A stretch of DNA of 30,931 nt from CAZFER01 sp964517495. Its GTDB lineage: Bacteria > Hinthialibacterota > Hinthialibacteria > Hinthialibacterales > Hinthialibacteraceae. The DNA lies in contig CAZFER010000074.1 of the NCBI GenBank assembly GCA_964517495.1, positions 1-30,931 of the forward strand, written 5' to 3'. Both the position numbers and the translations under genes were made by a program. Positions 9,795 through 18,682 of this stretch are shown piece after piece; the first letter of the stretch is position 1; every line of letters starts with the position of its first letter. Below the pieces are notes generated by a model. The model ran no database searches. It saw only the letters and a list, made by a program, of their open reading frames with translations, and was not told the origin of the DNA.

Positions 9795-10999
9795 GATGCC
9801 GCCTCCTGTGTTTCAAGCAAACGTTGGAGGCGTTCTTTAAAATCAAGATGCCATCCAACGCGTTGCGCATCGGAAAGCAACTGGTAAGTACCACGTGGGA
9901 TGGATGGTTCGATTACGCCTGCTCTAATTCCTCTGTGCAAACCTGTTTCAACCCATTTGTATAGTGTTTGTGCTGCTGTCTTCTTTGCGTGCTCGCTCGC
10001 TTCTTCACCAAGTTCGTCCCGCATTTGTTTGAACAGGATGTCCCATTCTTCAACAAGCCTATCCTCGTACTGATCCAATTCGCCGACGTAAAGCAAGTCT
10101 TCACGCATCCACCGCGAGCGCTGCTCGTAGGCTCTATACAAATTTCTGATCGCGTAAAAAATACGAGCATTTCCTACATCTATTATTTTCAATTGATGGA
10201 CAAAGAGTCGGTTTTGGTAGCCAGATGCATCAACGCTTGCGCTCATGATGTCGTCGTCTATTGGCAGACTTTCTTCTTTAAATTGCTATCGTAAAGGCGC
10301 AGTTTCAGAATCGAGTTCTTCGCTCAGTATCGGATTCGCATTATCGTTGGTCAGATGGTGGATCGCACGCCTATACCACCACCCTTCAAGTCGTTGTAGA
10401 AATGAATCGAGAAACTTGTTTTGAGCAAACCCGTAAGACACTTCTTTGAGTTCGGTGTCGAGGGCAGTTATATGTGGTGCACCATCAACCACGAACACAT
10501 ATCGCAGAAGCTCCTTTCGCTGGTCTTCATTTAGACCACGATATGCCTGATATGCTGGAGCGTTTTTTTGGTTTGTGGATGAATTTGCAGTTGAGTTCAA
10601 ACGCTCCATCGCCTTGTCAGGGTTTCGATTCTCGCCTGGTTTCAAATAGTACGCTGCGTGCCCGTCTCCCACTTTTGCTGTTGTCACCAGGAAGTGAAGG
10701 GTGCCTGATGGAATGAAATCGGACTGAATTCCTTCACACCAAATGCGCAGAGTTTTCCATAAATCCGGGGAGCCATCTGTCAGGTCCGCCGTGTTATTCA
10801 CATGATGTTTTGTTTGAAGGAGTTCGGGCGCTTCACCTTCTTGCTCAAAGACGACGTCGTCGATCGTTTCAATCGCGACTATAAATTCTTGTCCCTTTCG
10901 CAAACGTTGAAGCGACTCAAGCAATGCAAATCGCACTTGGTATATGTAACCAAGTGTTGATGACGCTGCTGAATACTGGCCTCTATCAATTACATCCAA
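9791..10999 (-). pseudogene. ABC-3C effector (restriction-like nuclease + ABC-3C C-terminal domain), in-frame TAG
   Basis: An open frame from a TTG at 10999 (AGAGGT just upstream) runs 237 codons to TAG at 10288-10286. The same frame continues for 13 codons to an ATG at 10246, then 151 more to 9791. Joined, they make about 402 residues, the usual size for an ABC-3C effector. The N-terminal part has AASSTLGYIYQVRFALL and a PD-(D/E)XK-like set: ETIDDVVFE (residues 44-52), then LLQTKHH (61-67). Just after the stop comes QFKEESLPIDDD, typical of the link into the ABC-3C C-terminal domain, so the stop falls inside conserved sequence rather than between two genes. Effector nuclease activity is inferred from the family. 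The 151-residue tail could in principle be made alone from its ATG. Confidence 0.8.
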
Positions 11000-11301
11000 A
11001 TCTCTACCTCTGCCACTATTTCACTACGGTTCCACTTCCGGTTAATAAGTTATTCAGTGGTTTCCGTATTTCGTACCATATTTTTTTTATAGACAAGATG
11101 AATTTAAAAAGATTCAACCTGTTTTCTGTTTTTAGTCTCATACAGATGCGCTTTTTGGTGGTTAACCAATTATGGATATATTATCAAAGAATTGAGCAAT
11201 TTCTATTGTTCAGCTCTGTAACATACCTCCAAAATAAACGTTTTCGAGACATGAAATATCTACCTCGGACAAAAGATTTTGACAATCCAAACACCAATCG
11301 A
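11000..11301. other. Intergenic region upstream of the ABC-3C operon
   Basis: AT-rich stretch between the DUF3768 relic and the TTG start of the ABC-3C effector. A plus-strand frame crosses it but is antisense to the effector's 5' end and has no family resemblance. The operon promoter probably lies here but I cannot define it. Confidence 0.4.
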
Positions 11302-11632
11302 TTAACACTCATCCCTCTGCATGATGGTCAGAACACGAGCGGTGACTGACGGGTCTGATTTGTCAGTCGAATGGTATTGAAGCTTAAGGTCATAGTAGTC
11401 GATCTTCCAATAAATCGTCTCCCCTTCATGCTCGATAACTCCAAAATCATGTTCTCCGTAAGGTTTGTTATCCTCAGTAAATTCATTGTATTTCATCACT
11501 TTTAGGCAAATATCCAAAACGGTTTTTTCACCCAAAGCCTGAATGCCCGAAGTCGTATTCATGATTCCATTAGAAAACGCAGTTGAAAGCATCGTTTAGT
11601 TCAAAAATTTTAGTCGATACTTTTCTCTCCAT
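11302..11632 (-). pseudogene. DUF3768 protein gene with a +1 frameshift near its start
   Basis: The C-terminal part (frame open from 11592 to 11302) carries the DUF3768 hallmark NKPYGEHDFG, followed by YWKIDYYD and ending VTARVLTIM. The expected N-terminus, MERKVSTKIFELNDAFN, is found from the ATG at 11632 but in the next frame, which stops at 11572-11570. The frames join at about 11575-11583, where one extra base would explain the break. DUF3768 proteins are small, of unknown function, and common on plasmids and integrative elements. The gene lies next to the tRNA fragment on the left flank. Confidence 0.7.
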
Positions 11633-11815
11633 TCGATTAGGTGTTCTTCCTCCCCATTGCCCTATCGAAAATATTGGAAATAAGAATGACTTATAACAGC
11701 AACCATCACAAACCACCAGAACCCATGAAAAACAACTATCCCCACATGACATAACCATGACAAAAATGAAAAAGACTTACGAATGGGTGATCCGTAAGTC
11801 TAGTCTTTTCAACAA

Positions 11816-11856
11816 GCGGGAGACGGGGTTCGAACCCGCGACCCCCAGCTTGGGAA
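11816..11856 (-). other. 3' fragment of a tRNA-Gly(CCC) gene, probable attachment-site remnant
   Basis: Read on the minus strand the fragment has, in order, a 7-nt anticodon loop TTCCCAA (anticodon CCC), the 3' anticodon stem GCTGG, a 5-nt variable region, a complete T arm (GCGGG, TTCGAAC, CCCGT) and the acceptor 3' strand CTCCCGC. The 5' anticodon stem, D arm and 5' acceptor strand are absent: the match breaks at 11857. A tRNA 3' fragment from anticodon loop to acceptor is the usual product of site-specific integration into a tRNA gene. Its orientation puts the element on the right (BREX side) and the flank on the left. No integrase is in the window. Confidence 0.75.
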
Positions 11857-12169
11857 TAGAAGGCGGCAATGGTGGAACTACGCGGAAGATCGATCTAAAT
11901 CAGGTATTATCAGGCCTTTTAGAAACCGATAAAAAAATGGAATGATACCCTTAAACACCCTTTTGAGCCCTTAAAATCCCCCCAAAGGGTGGACAGAGGG
12001 TGGACGAAAACCATCGGTTTTATTGAACAAAACCATAATGAGAAAAGGTTCAAATGGGACAGATGGCCCTCAGCCCAACAAACTGATGGCCACACTAACA
12101 ATTATTTTGAGATCCTCTGTCTAGTATGTAAATCTATGTCTAGTGTTAATCTTTGGCTTGAATCACACA
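11857..12169. other. Element end region with short direct repeats, no gene
   Basis: No gene is seen between the tRNA fragment and the end of brxA. It holds a direct repeat GGGTGGAC(A/G) at 11987-11995 and 11998-12006, with CCCTTAAA at two nearby places (about 11948 and 11968). A second repeat, TGTCTAGT, lies at 12118-12125 and 12137-12144. Repeats this close to an attachment site could be integrase arm-type sites, but this is inference. Confidence 0.4.
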
Positions 12170-12928
12170 CTATTCCTTCAATTTTAACAAATCTTCATTA
12201 AGGCTATGTCGGATAACCTCAATACGATCAGAATGATGATAGACATAATCAGCGTTCAATGCTGGAAATTCAAAGGGAAAAAATGCTGGATGATTTAATA
12301 GAGAAGAGAGCGTTCCTTTACCCTCTGGAATAGCAAGTAGAGCAGATTCAACCAATAATAGTGCATAATCTCTATCGAGTTGGATTTTTTTTCCGGCATT
12401 CTTGTAGCATCCTTTTGAATCAGTATCTCTGATAACTCCCCATGCAACAAAGGAACGAACGGAATATCGAGCATTTCTAGCAACTGTTTCTCTATCACCA
12501 TATTGTTCTTTAAGCCGGTTAAACACTTGGGCTTGAGTAATCAAATCCTGCAAGGTTAATAAGCGTCCTACCTGCTTAGCCACATTAAACCAAAATGGAT
12601 AGGTTGCGGAAATTATAGCCCAATGCAGTGGAAGCCACTTTTCTTCAGAAACCTTTCGAGATAAATCTAGAAGATCATCTCTAAACATCTTCAATTCTTC
12701 AGTAGGTGAAAACCATGAACTGAGAATTCCAATTGCCATTCCATATGTTTTAGGGCCTCTATGTCCTATACCACCACTTTGCTTTTGAGTAGCAAGAAAA
12801 CGATCTAAATCATTTCTGATTTCATCACTCGACAATCCTGATAATAACATTCGAAGAACTTTATCCATCCAATGTCTTTGAATTGTTTGCTTTATTCCCA
12901 ATTTTTCATGGCGTTTACTCATAATCAC
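12170..12928 (-). CDS. brxA: BrxA-like protein, last gene of the BREX-3 operon
   Basis: This helical protein of about 252 residues has no enzyme motif and fits the BrxA (DUF1819) family by size, position and pattern: a basic N-terminus, a central segment with WLPLHWAIISATYPFW, and a helix-turn-helix-like region with RNARYSVRSFVAWGVI. BrxA proteins are small DNA-binding BREX components. The first possible start is a GTG at 12928, overlapping the pglZ stop as GTGA; an ATG six bases further in (12922) is the alternative. Gene order brxHII-pglZ-brxA is the type 3 BREX order, which carries much of the assignment. Confidence 0.7.
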   Translation of the reverse strand: MIMSKRHEKLGIKQTIQRHWMDKVLRMLLSGLSSDEIRNDLDRFLATQKQSGGIGHRGPKTYGMAIGILSSWFSPTEELKMFRDDLLDLSRKVSEEKWLPLHWAIISATYPFWFNVAKQVGRLLTLQDLITQAQVFNRLKEQYGDRETVARNARYSVRSFVAWGVIRDTDSKGCYKNAGKKIQLDRDYALLLVESALLAIPEGKGTLSSLLNHPAFFPFEFPALNADYVYHHSDRIEVIRHSLNEDLLKLKE

Positions 12929-14928
12929 TCAGCCTTATCTATTCGAATCATGGGAACAATGATTTCTTCTATAGAAATACCGCCATGACATACAGTTCGA
13001 TTAGATTCTTTAATGAAAGCTTTTCGCGCTGGTGCCAACAAGGCTAAATAGTCTTCAGGAAGACCAATTGTTTCCCACTCTATTGATGATGGAAAAATAT
13101 CTGACACATTTTTTCGTAGTAATTTATCGGAATAAGTACGCACTCTTTCACCTCTTATATCTGCAGTAGAGCCTTCTGAAGGGCGACCACATCCATCTGC
13201 TTCGATATTACCGTGATCTGATGTAAGGTAGACAGTGAAATTTTGATCAAACAGCAATTCAAGAAGTTTGAATAAGTATTCATGTTGAGTCCACTGATGT
13301 ATCTGGTTGTGCATTCCTGCAGATCCCATCTGCATACCATGCATTATCTTGTCAATCTTATCAACAACTAATCCAGCAATCCTAATTTTAGGATTAGAAA
13401 TAAGTTCAGAAACATTATCTAATTTCCCATCACCCATTCCCTTCATGTATAAAATTTCATTGAAATTGAAGCCATTGTCTATCCAAAACTGGGACCACAA
13501 TGTTGGTTCTTTATCTGTTGAATGGATACTATTTGGGAAAAAAAGTGGAATTTTACCCGAAAAAATAGTTTGTCGTGATACAGATGTTAAAGAAGGAACC
13601 CAAGTAAATAAAGCCTGTTCCTTAAACCTGAAATATGAATCATCATTGTTCAACGCTTTACGAATCACGAACCATTGATCCATGGCAAGTCCGTCAATAA
13701 CAATAAGAGCAACTTTTTTATATTTTCCTTCCTCGATTTGCCGAGAAAGATACCTAGGGAGATGATGTAGCATAGCAGGTGGTGATGGTGGAAGATTGAC
13801 AAGACCGGCGTAACGTTTTAATAACCATGATGTAAAAGAAGAGTCAATTTGTTTTTGTAGTGATTTTATATGATTAAGAATCTGCTCAGAAATTATTATT
13901 GAATTTTCGTTTATATGAAAAGATAGTTCAGCCCATCCACGGGCAAAGTGAAACCAATCCCCATGACGAGCATCTTCTTTTGGCAATGAAGTATTCAGAT
14001 TTTCAATTAGTTTATCAATCTTTCGTGAAATATCAGTTTGAGGATCACTTTTTACACCAATACCAATCCATGTTTTTGATAAGATCTCTGCTTTGTCATG
14101 AGAAACTGATTGAAGTAATCCTTCGAGAAATAGGTTATCGATATAAACACGAATATCGTCATGATCAAAGGGTATATCAATTGGTCCTGTGATGGATATT
14201 TCAAAGTGATTTTCATATTTTGTTGTTTTTAATGAATCCTTTGTAGCTACTCGGTCAAGAAATATTGGCCATCTTTCCTGTAGGAACAAAAAAAATGAAT
14301 CTCGATCAGTAATGAGCTCTTCAAGAGGCCATGTATTAAATGTATTGCTTTGATTCAATAGTTGAATTAAACGTTCATCAAGAATATAAGGAATTTGCAG
14401 ATTCTTATAATGTCTGCTAATCAACATTTTTAGAAGATCAGAGGGTTGTTTTATGAGTTCTGGAGCGATTTCAAAAACATGTCTCAGAATAAATTCCTTT
14501 GTGGCATTATCTCCTAAATGACCTGGTGCATGATGTATTTGAGCCTCATATAAGGGATCTAAATCTCCACGGTCTAAGACAGAAACAACTGGATTGCTAA
14601 GATTTGGAAAAATATCACCGAGGTTGAAAGATAGTATTCTACCAGCTTGTAGAAGGTCATAGGGCAATGTATTAAGATCGTTTTCATTAGATCGTAAAAG
14701 AACAACAAGGTCTGTTTCTTCACCACTATCCCAACGAGAACGATATTTTGATTCGTATGCATAGCGAAATGCAATATGGTCATCAAAAGTAATTAATTCA
14801 AATCCTCTCTCACGTATACATTCGAGAATGACCTCTTCCAAGAGTAAACCATCTGGATCAGCGACAAGAGTGAGTTTGGAAACTTTTGGTGTAAACTCTA
14901 TTAATATTTGATCTCGCCAATTGCTCAC
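12925..14928 (-). CDS. pglZ: BREX-3 phosphatase-fold protein PglZ
   Basis: The 667-residue protein has the alkaline-phosphatase-superfamily core of PglZ in its C-terminal half. The first metal-site segment is VALIVIDGLAMDQW near residue 412. A second, LTSDHGNIEADG, lies near residue 571, followed by an Arg-rich segment and, near the end, CHGGISIEEIIVP. The N-terminal 380 residues are the variable PglZ N-terminal region. PglZ is the BREX signature protein and is needed for defence and, in studied types, for host methylation. It starts at an ATG overlapping the brxHII stop (ATGA) and ends over the brxA start, so the three genes are tightly coupled. Length is normal and no damage is seen. Confidence 0.92.
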   Translation of the reverse strand: MSNWRDQILIEFTPKVSKLTLVADPDGLLLEEVILECIRERGFELITFDDHIAFRYAYESKYRSRWDSGEETDLVVLLRSNENDLNTLPYDLLQAGRILSFNLGDIFPNLSNPVVSVLDRGDLDPLYEAQIHHAPGHLGDNATKEFILRHVFEIAPELIKQPSDLLKMLISRHYKNLQIPYILDERLIQLLNQSNTFNTWPLEELITDRDSFFLFLQERWPIFLDRVATKDSLKTTKYENHFEISITGPIDIPFDHDDIRVYIDNLFLEGLLQSVSHDKAEILSKTWIGIGVKSDPQTDISRKIDKLIENLNTSLPKEDARHGDWFHFARGWAELSFHINENSIIISEQILNHIKSLQKQIDSSFTSWLLKRYAGLVNLPPSPPAMLHHLPRYLSRQIEEGKYKKVALIVIDGLAMDQWFVIRKALNNDDSYFRFKEQALFTWVPSLTSVSRQTIFSGKIPLFFPNSIHSTDKEPTLWSQFWIDNGFNFNEILYMKGMGDGKLDNVSELISNPKIRIAGLVVDKIDKIMHGMQMGSAGMHNQIHQWTQHEYLFKLLELLFDQNFTVYLTSDHGNIEADGCGRPSEGSTADIRGERVRTYSDKLLRKNVSDIFPSSIEWETIGLPEDYLALLAPARKAFIKESNRTVCHGGISIEEIIVPMIRIDKAE

Positions 14929-17756
14929 TGATTTTCCTCCACACGTACTATGAGCAAAGGAACGATATCTGGTATTGCACGTAATTTTTGCTCATATTGT
15001 TCCTGAAAAGTTTTTATTTCATCTTCTAGAATCTTTATCCGATAATTGCGAACCTGAGGTAAACCAATACGCTCAATGGCTTTACGTCTAGAGGAAAAAG
15101 CATATTCTGTTTTTTCCCTTTCCTGAAATAAGCGGTTTTTGTGTTTTTGCAATAGTTCTTCATAAATTGGTTTCCCATATTCTTCTGCCACGTCTTCCAA
15201 TTTTGAAAATATTTCCATTGAGTCTTTTGGAGTGAGTGTATTATGAGGTATAGGGTTTGAAACAAGTATTTGATCCCAGATGTGTCTTGCTGTGGGTAAA
15301 AAAACCTTCCCACTATCAGAAAGAAATAGTGGTATAATACTTCGACGGTTCCAATCTAATGTCGAAATAGAAATGCGCCATAATGCCCAAAATCCTTTGA
15401 TTTCTTCAGTAATTCCTGAAATTGAAATAACTGGTATCGGCTGCCCAGGCACAAATTGTGGAATCCGCATGGCAAGCCCCCGGATTTTTGGTTCCTCTAA
15501 AGTAAGGTGCTTGGCTGTGGGATTTTTTTCTGCATCTTTATTTGTAAAAACTATATTTCTGTGAGTTTCATTATTAGGCCATGTAAGATTCCAGGTATTA
15601 TTATTCTTTTCAACTTTCCCACCATTTGATTTCAGATAGCTCAATGTCATCCGCTCTACCCAATGAGGTAATGGATGAGATTGAAGTCTTTGTGCTTCAT
15701 CGGGCTTAAGATCCTCTGTAGCACCCAACACGTTTGATATTGAGCGTGATTCGAGGATTTGATCACGAATTTTTGTCACAGCGTTATTAACAGAATCATT
15801 AACTTTTTCAGGATTAAGAATTGCGTCAACGAACATCTCGTCGAATATTTGACCACCTTCAGCTGAATCAAGAACATCGCTTGTTTTATCGATACCAAGA
15901 TCATCGAAAATCACATTGAGTTTCTCTTCTAAAACTTCTCTTACCCGGTGTTCTACAGAATCCTCAAAAACAAAATTAATTGCTTGAACAATTTTAGATT
16001 GTCCAATACGATCAACACGACCAATTCGTTGTTCCAAGCGCATAGGATTCCATGGAATGTCATAGTTGATCACGACATGACAAAATTGCAAATTTAAGCC
16101 TTCACCACCAGCATCAGTAGAAATGAGAATACGATCATCATTTGCAAATGACTCTTGGACCTTGATCCGTTCTTCCATATTCATGGAACCGTTAAGACAA
16201 ACCACAGAGAATCCTCGCTCAACCAGGAAATTACGGAGCATTTCCTGGGTCGGAACAAACTCAGTAAAAATAAGCACTTTAAGATCAGGGTCGTTTTCTT
16301 CTGATTGGAGTCGATAAATCCACTCTAAAAGTGATTCCGCTTTCGCATCAGGTCCGCATTTTTCACATCTAGCAGCAGCTTCAAGTAGTAACTTGACTTC
16401 AGCGCGTTCATTTTTAAGAGATTTAAGGTTTGTTTTTAAAAGTAATTCTATTTGCTCTTGTCCATCTAGATCGGACCATTCATCTTCGCTCCCAAGAGAA
16501 AATAAGGTTAGCTGTTCATCAGGTGTGGAAAGTACATCGAGTCTTTTTTCGAGAGTTGTACGAATTGCTTTTGTGCTGGATACAACTAAGCGTTGCATTA
16601 AGATCATTAGGAAACCAATGTAACTTCTCTTTTCCCGTATTGCTTGATTATAGCCTTCACGAACATACTCAGTGACCGCTTTATATAGAATCTGTTGATT
16701 GTAATGACGTTCCTCCCATGATATCGAAATGAGCTGTGTTCGACGCGGCTTGAATAATGGTTTACCCTCTGCATCAATAGCCATTCGTTTTTCCGTGCGA
16801 ATAACATAAGGGTGGACTCGTTCACGAGTAACACTTGATATATCAGGAAATTCATGTGAGTCGATCAAAGAAACCAGTCTATGAAAAGCATCAGTCTTAC
16901 CCTGATGTGGCGTAGCTGAAAGTAAAAGAAGATATGGTGCCGCTTCTGATAAGCCTTGGCCAAGTTTGAAACGAGCGACTTGGTCCGTACTTCCTCCAAG
17001 GCGATGGGCTTCATCTACAATTACTAAATCCCAACCGGCAGAAATTAAATCTTCAAATCGCTCACGATTATATTCCGTGATTTGATCCAGATTCCAACCT
17101 CGGCGTTTCTCTAAAGGTTTGACAGAGTCCATGGGAACAACTAATTGGGAAAACATTTGCCAAGCATTAGCCGGTTGCGTATCTGAAAAGTCATTATTTT
17201 TATCAATTAATTTAGTAGTCGATGTTATACGTTTTAAAGTTTTAATGTCATCTGGGAGTACAAGTTGGAAGGTTTCAGCGAAATGAATTTGCATTTCGCT
17301 TACCCACTGGGTAACAAGTCCTTTCGGAGCGATTACTAATATGCGTTTTACCAAGCCGCGAAGTTTAAGTTCCTTCAGAATTAATCCCGCTTCGATGGTT
17401 TTTCCAAGACCAACCTCATCAGCAAGAAGATAGCGAACACGATCATTGGTGACAGCGCGTGATAAAGCGCGAATCTGGTGAGGAAGAGGAATTACAGAAG
17501 ATTCGATAGGAGCGAGTAAAACATCTTGTGTTAATGCATCAGCGACTTTAGCTGCTGCAGCGATATAGATCAGAGAATCTGATGAATCAATATACGTATC
17601 TTGTATAGATTTAAGATTAGATTTTGGAATACGAATAACAGAATTATTTCCTGGAAACCATACGCGACATATCGTCTGCCCCCACAATGTTTGTTCTTCA
17701 ACGATCTTGCAGACGCTTTTGTGAACAGTACTGTATTGCCAAGACGATTGCCTCAC
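14925..17756 (-). CDS. brxHII: BREX-3 SNF2-type helicase BrxHII
   Basis: This 943-residue protein is an SF2/SNF2-like (RapA-like) ATPase. Motif I is LADEVGLGKTIEAG near residue 112; the DEAH-type motif II is VDEAHRLGG near 245; motif III is LLSATPHQGKTDAF near 278. The second RecA lobe has LIFTEF, STDAGGEGLNLQ and GRVDRIGQS near 580. A long, mostly helical C-terminal region with charged coiled coil follows. BrxHII is the helicase of type 3 (and 5) BREX. It starts with GTG at 17756, 9 nt after the PIN stop, with GAGGGT upstream. In canonical BREX-3 it directly follows pglXI; here three foreign genes intervene. Confidence 0.9.
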   Translation of the reverse strand: MRQSSWQYSTVHKSVCKIVEEQTLWGQTICRVWFPGNNSVIRIPKSNLKSIQDTYIDSSDSLIYIAAAAKVADALTQDVLLAPIESSVIPLPHQIRALSRAVTNDRVRYLLADEVGLGKTIEAGLILKELKLRGLVKRILVIAPKGLVTQWVSEMQIHFAETFQLVLPDDIKTLKRITSTTKLIDKNNDFSDTQPANAWQMFSQLVVPMDSVKPLEKRRGWNLDQITEYNRERFEDLISAGWDLVIVDEAHRLGGSTDQVARFKLGQGLSEAAPYLLLLSATPHQGKTDAFHRLVSLIDSHEFPDISSVTRERVHPYVIRTEKRMAIDAEGKPLFKPRRTQLISISWEERHYNQQILYKAVTEYVREGYNQAIREKRSYIGFLMILMQRLVVSSTKAIRTTLEKRLDVLSTPDEQLTLFSLGSEDEWSDLDGQEQIELLLKTNLKSLKNERAEVKLLLEAAARCEKCGPDAKAESLLEWIYRLQSEENDPDLKVLIFTEFVPTQEMLRNFLVERGFSVVCLNGSMNMEERIKVQESFANDDRILISTDAGGEGLNLQFCHVVINYDIPWNPMRLEQRIGRVDRIGQSKIVQAINFVFEDSVEHRVREVLEEKLNVIFDDLGIDKTSDVLDSAEGGQIFDEMFVDAILNPEKVNDSVNNAVTKIRDQILESRSISNVLGATEDLKPDEAQRLQSHPLPHWVERMTLSYLKSNGGKVEKNNNTWNLTWPNNETHRNIVFTNKDAEKNPTAKHLTLEEPKIRGLAMRIPQFVPGQPIPVISISGITEEIKGFWALWRISISTLDWNRRSIIPLFLSDSGKVFLPTARHIWDQILVSNPIPHNTLTPKDSMEIFSKLEDVAEEYGKPIYEELLQKHKNRLFQEREKTEYAFSSRRKAIERIGLPQVRNYRIKILEDEIKTFQEQYEQKLRAIPDIVPLLIVRVEENQ

Positions 17757-17765
17757 GATTGACCC

Positions 17766-18317
17766 TCACGGACATGCGTTCAGAAGTCTGGGATTGGTTG
17801 TCAAAACCTCAATGCCTCCGTATTGAAAATCCCCGTCGTTGGTCATCAATTTCAGATTTCTTTTTTTGCATATATCGACCAAGATTGAGTCATTAAAATC
17901 AGTTTGGCCGGATGCAAAATCCACTAGCGCTTGATTGAGATCCAACTCATCAGGTGAAACTGAATGGATTTGGCAGAAATTTAGAATTCGTCCTGCAAAG
18001 GTTTTGGCGGAGGAGGCTATCGCTTGAAAATCTGCGGACTTCCGAAATTGTTTGAATGTTAGATATTGAGATTTATAGTTTCCTTCCCACTCAATCCGGC
18101 AATATCGGTTTAGATATTCGCTCAACACCATGGTATCGAGTATGGGCTGTGCCTTTACATTAACAAGATTTAAAAAAGCAGATGAGTATTGTTGGGCATA
18201 TCGCGGTGGAGGATTTCCCGGAGCAGGAAACAAGTATAACCATATATTCGTGTCTACCAAAATCTGCTCCCCTGATACGAAGGAATAAGAAGCCAAATCA
18301 TAGGCTTTATTGTTCAT
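17766..18317 (-). CDS. PIN-domain nuclease (VapC-like)
   Basis: The start at 18317 (183 residues) is chosen because an AGGAGG site lies 6-7 nt upstream; a longer frame to 18395 would translate the end of the upstream gene. The protein has the PIN acidic set: LVDTNIW (Asp22), SEYLNR (Glu67), TDFNDSIL (Asp140, Asp143) and TNDGDF (Asp161). PIN domains are metal-dependent RNases, mostly toxins. No adjacent gene looks like a VapB antitoxin. Instead it overlaps the DUF4325 gene by 11 nt and follows a STAS-GHKL gene, suggesting the three act together, with the PIN protein as the likely effector. This is inference. Confidence 0.8.
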   Translation of the reverse strand: MNNKAYDLASYSFVSGEQILVDTNIWLYLFPAPGNPPPRYAQQYSSAFLNLVNVKAQPILDTMVLSEYLNRYCRIEWEGNYKSQYLTFKQFRKSADFQAIASSAKTFAGRILNFCQIHSVSPDELDLNQALVDFASGQTDFNDSILVDICKKRNLKLMTNDGDFQYGGIEVLTTNPRLLNACP

Positions 18318-18666
18318 CTTCATCCTCCTCATCCTGCCAGGCTTCATCATACCCTTTTGGGTTTGCGTAATACTTCTTGGCGTTGTCCACAACACGCTTC
18401 AAAAGTTCCATGTCATCACTGGGAAGCCCCTCAACCTTAATCATTGAACGAACTTCATCTTCGCTGAACGAACCATATAATTGTCCAATCGCGACATTAA
18501 GGAAAAGTGAGATCAATGTACTCACTCCTTCAAAGGAAATGGTCACCTGTTTGCCGCTTTTTAGAAGCGACTCAACTTTATTAAAAACTTTCTGACCATC
18601 CTCCGCCGATATACAGTGAGTAGTGCCGATAAAGTCAGCGACCTTAATTTTTATTCTTTCTTCCAT
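18307..18666 (-). CDS. STAS-like DUF4325 protein
   Basis: The start at 18666 is chosen because AAGGAG lies at normal spacing before it; the longer frame to 18705 overlaps the upstream gene. The 119-residue product has the DUF4325 STAS-like pattern: a short N-terminal strand, GQKVFNKVES, VTISFEGVSTLISLFLNVAIGQLYG, then a C-terminal helix and a very acidic tail (EEDEDEQ). STAS-like proteins commonly bind partner ATPases of the GHKL fold, as anti-sigma-factor antagonists do. It sits between a STAS-GHKL gene and a PIN gene, so a regulatory link between the two is a reasonable inference. Confidence 0.75.
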   Translation of the reverse strand: MEERIKIKVADFIGTTHCISAEDGQKVFNKVESLLKSGKQVTISFEGVSTLISLFLNVAIGQLYGSFSEDEVRSMIKVEGLPSDDMELLKRVVDNAKKYYANPKGYDEAWQDEEDEDEQ

Positions 18667-18682
18667 CTTGAACTCCTTTTGC

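Noticed and set aside
838..10999. Stop-codon reassignment (TAG or TGA read as sense) as a cause of the internal stops
   Set aside because: brxC ends with TAG and pglZ and the middle component end with TGA exactly where their families end, so both codons work as normal stops here. Rare suppression is still possible.
10924..11349. 141-codon plus-strand ORF
   Set aside because: It is antisense to the ABC-3C effector and DUF3768 ends, spans an AT-rich gap, and has no domain-like pattern.
11757..11945. ORF whose product contains RETGFEPATPSLG
   Set aside because: This peptide is the translation of the T arm and anticodon region of the tRNA-Gly fragment, read antisense; it is a well-known kind of spurious annotation.
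12925..17756. Reading this locus as type 5 BREX because of brxHII
   Set aside because: There is one brxC-like gene, a brxF, and no brxB or pglX-type methylase; the order brxF-brxC-pglXI-brxHII-pglZ-brxA is type 3.
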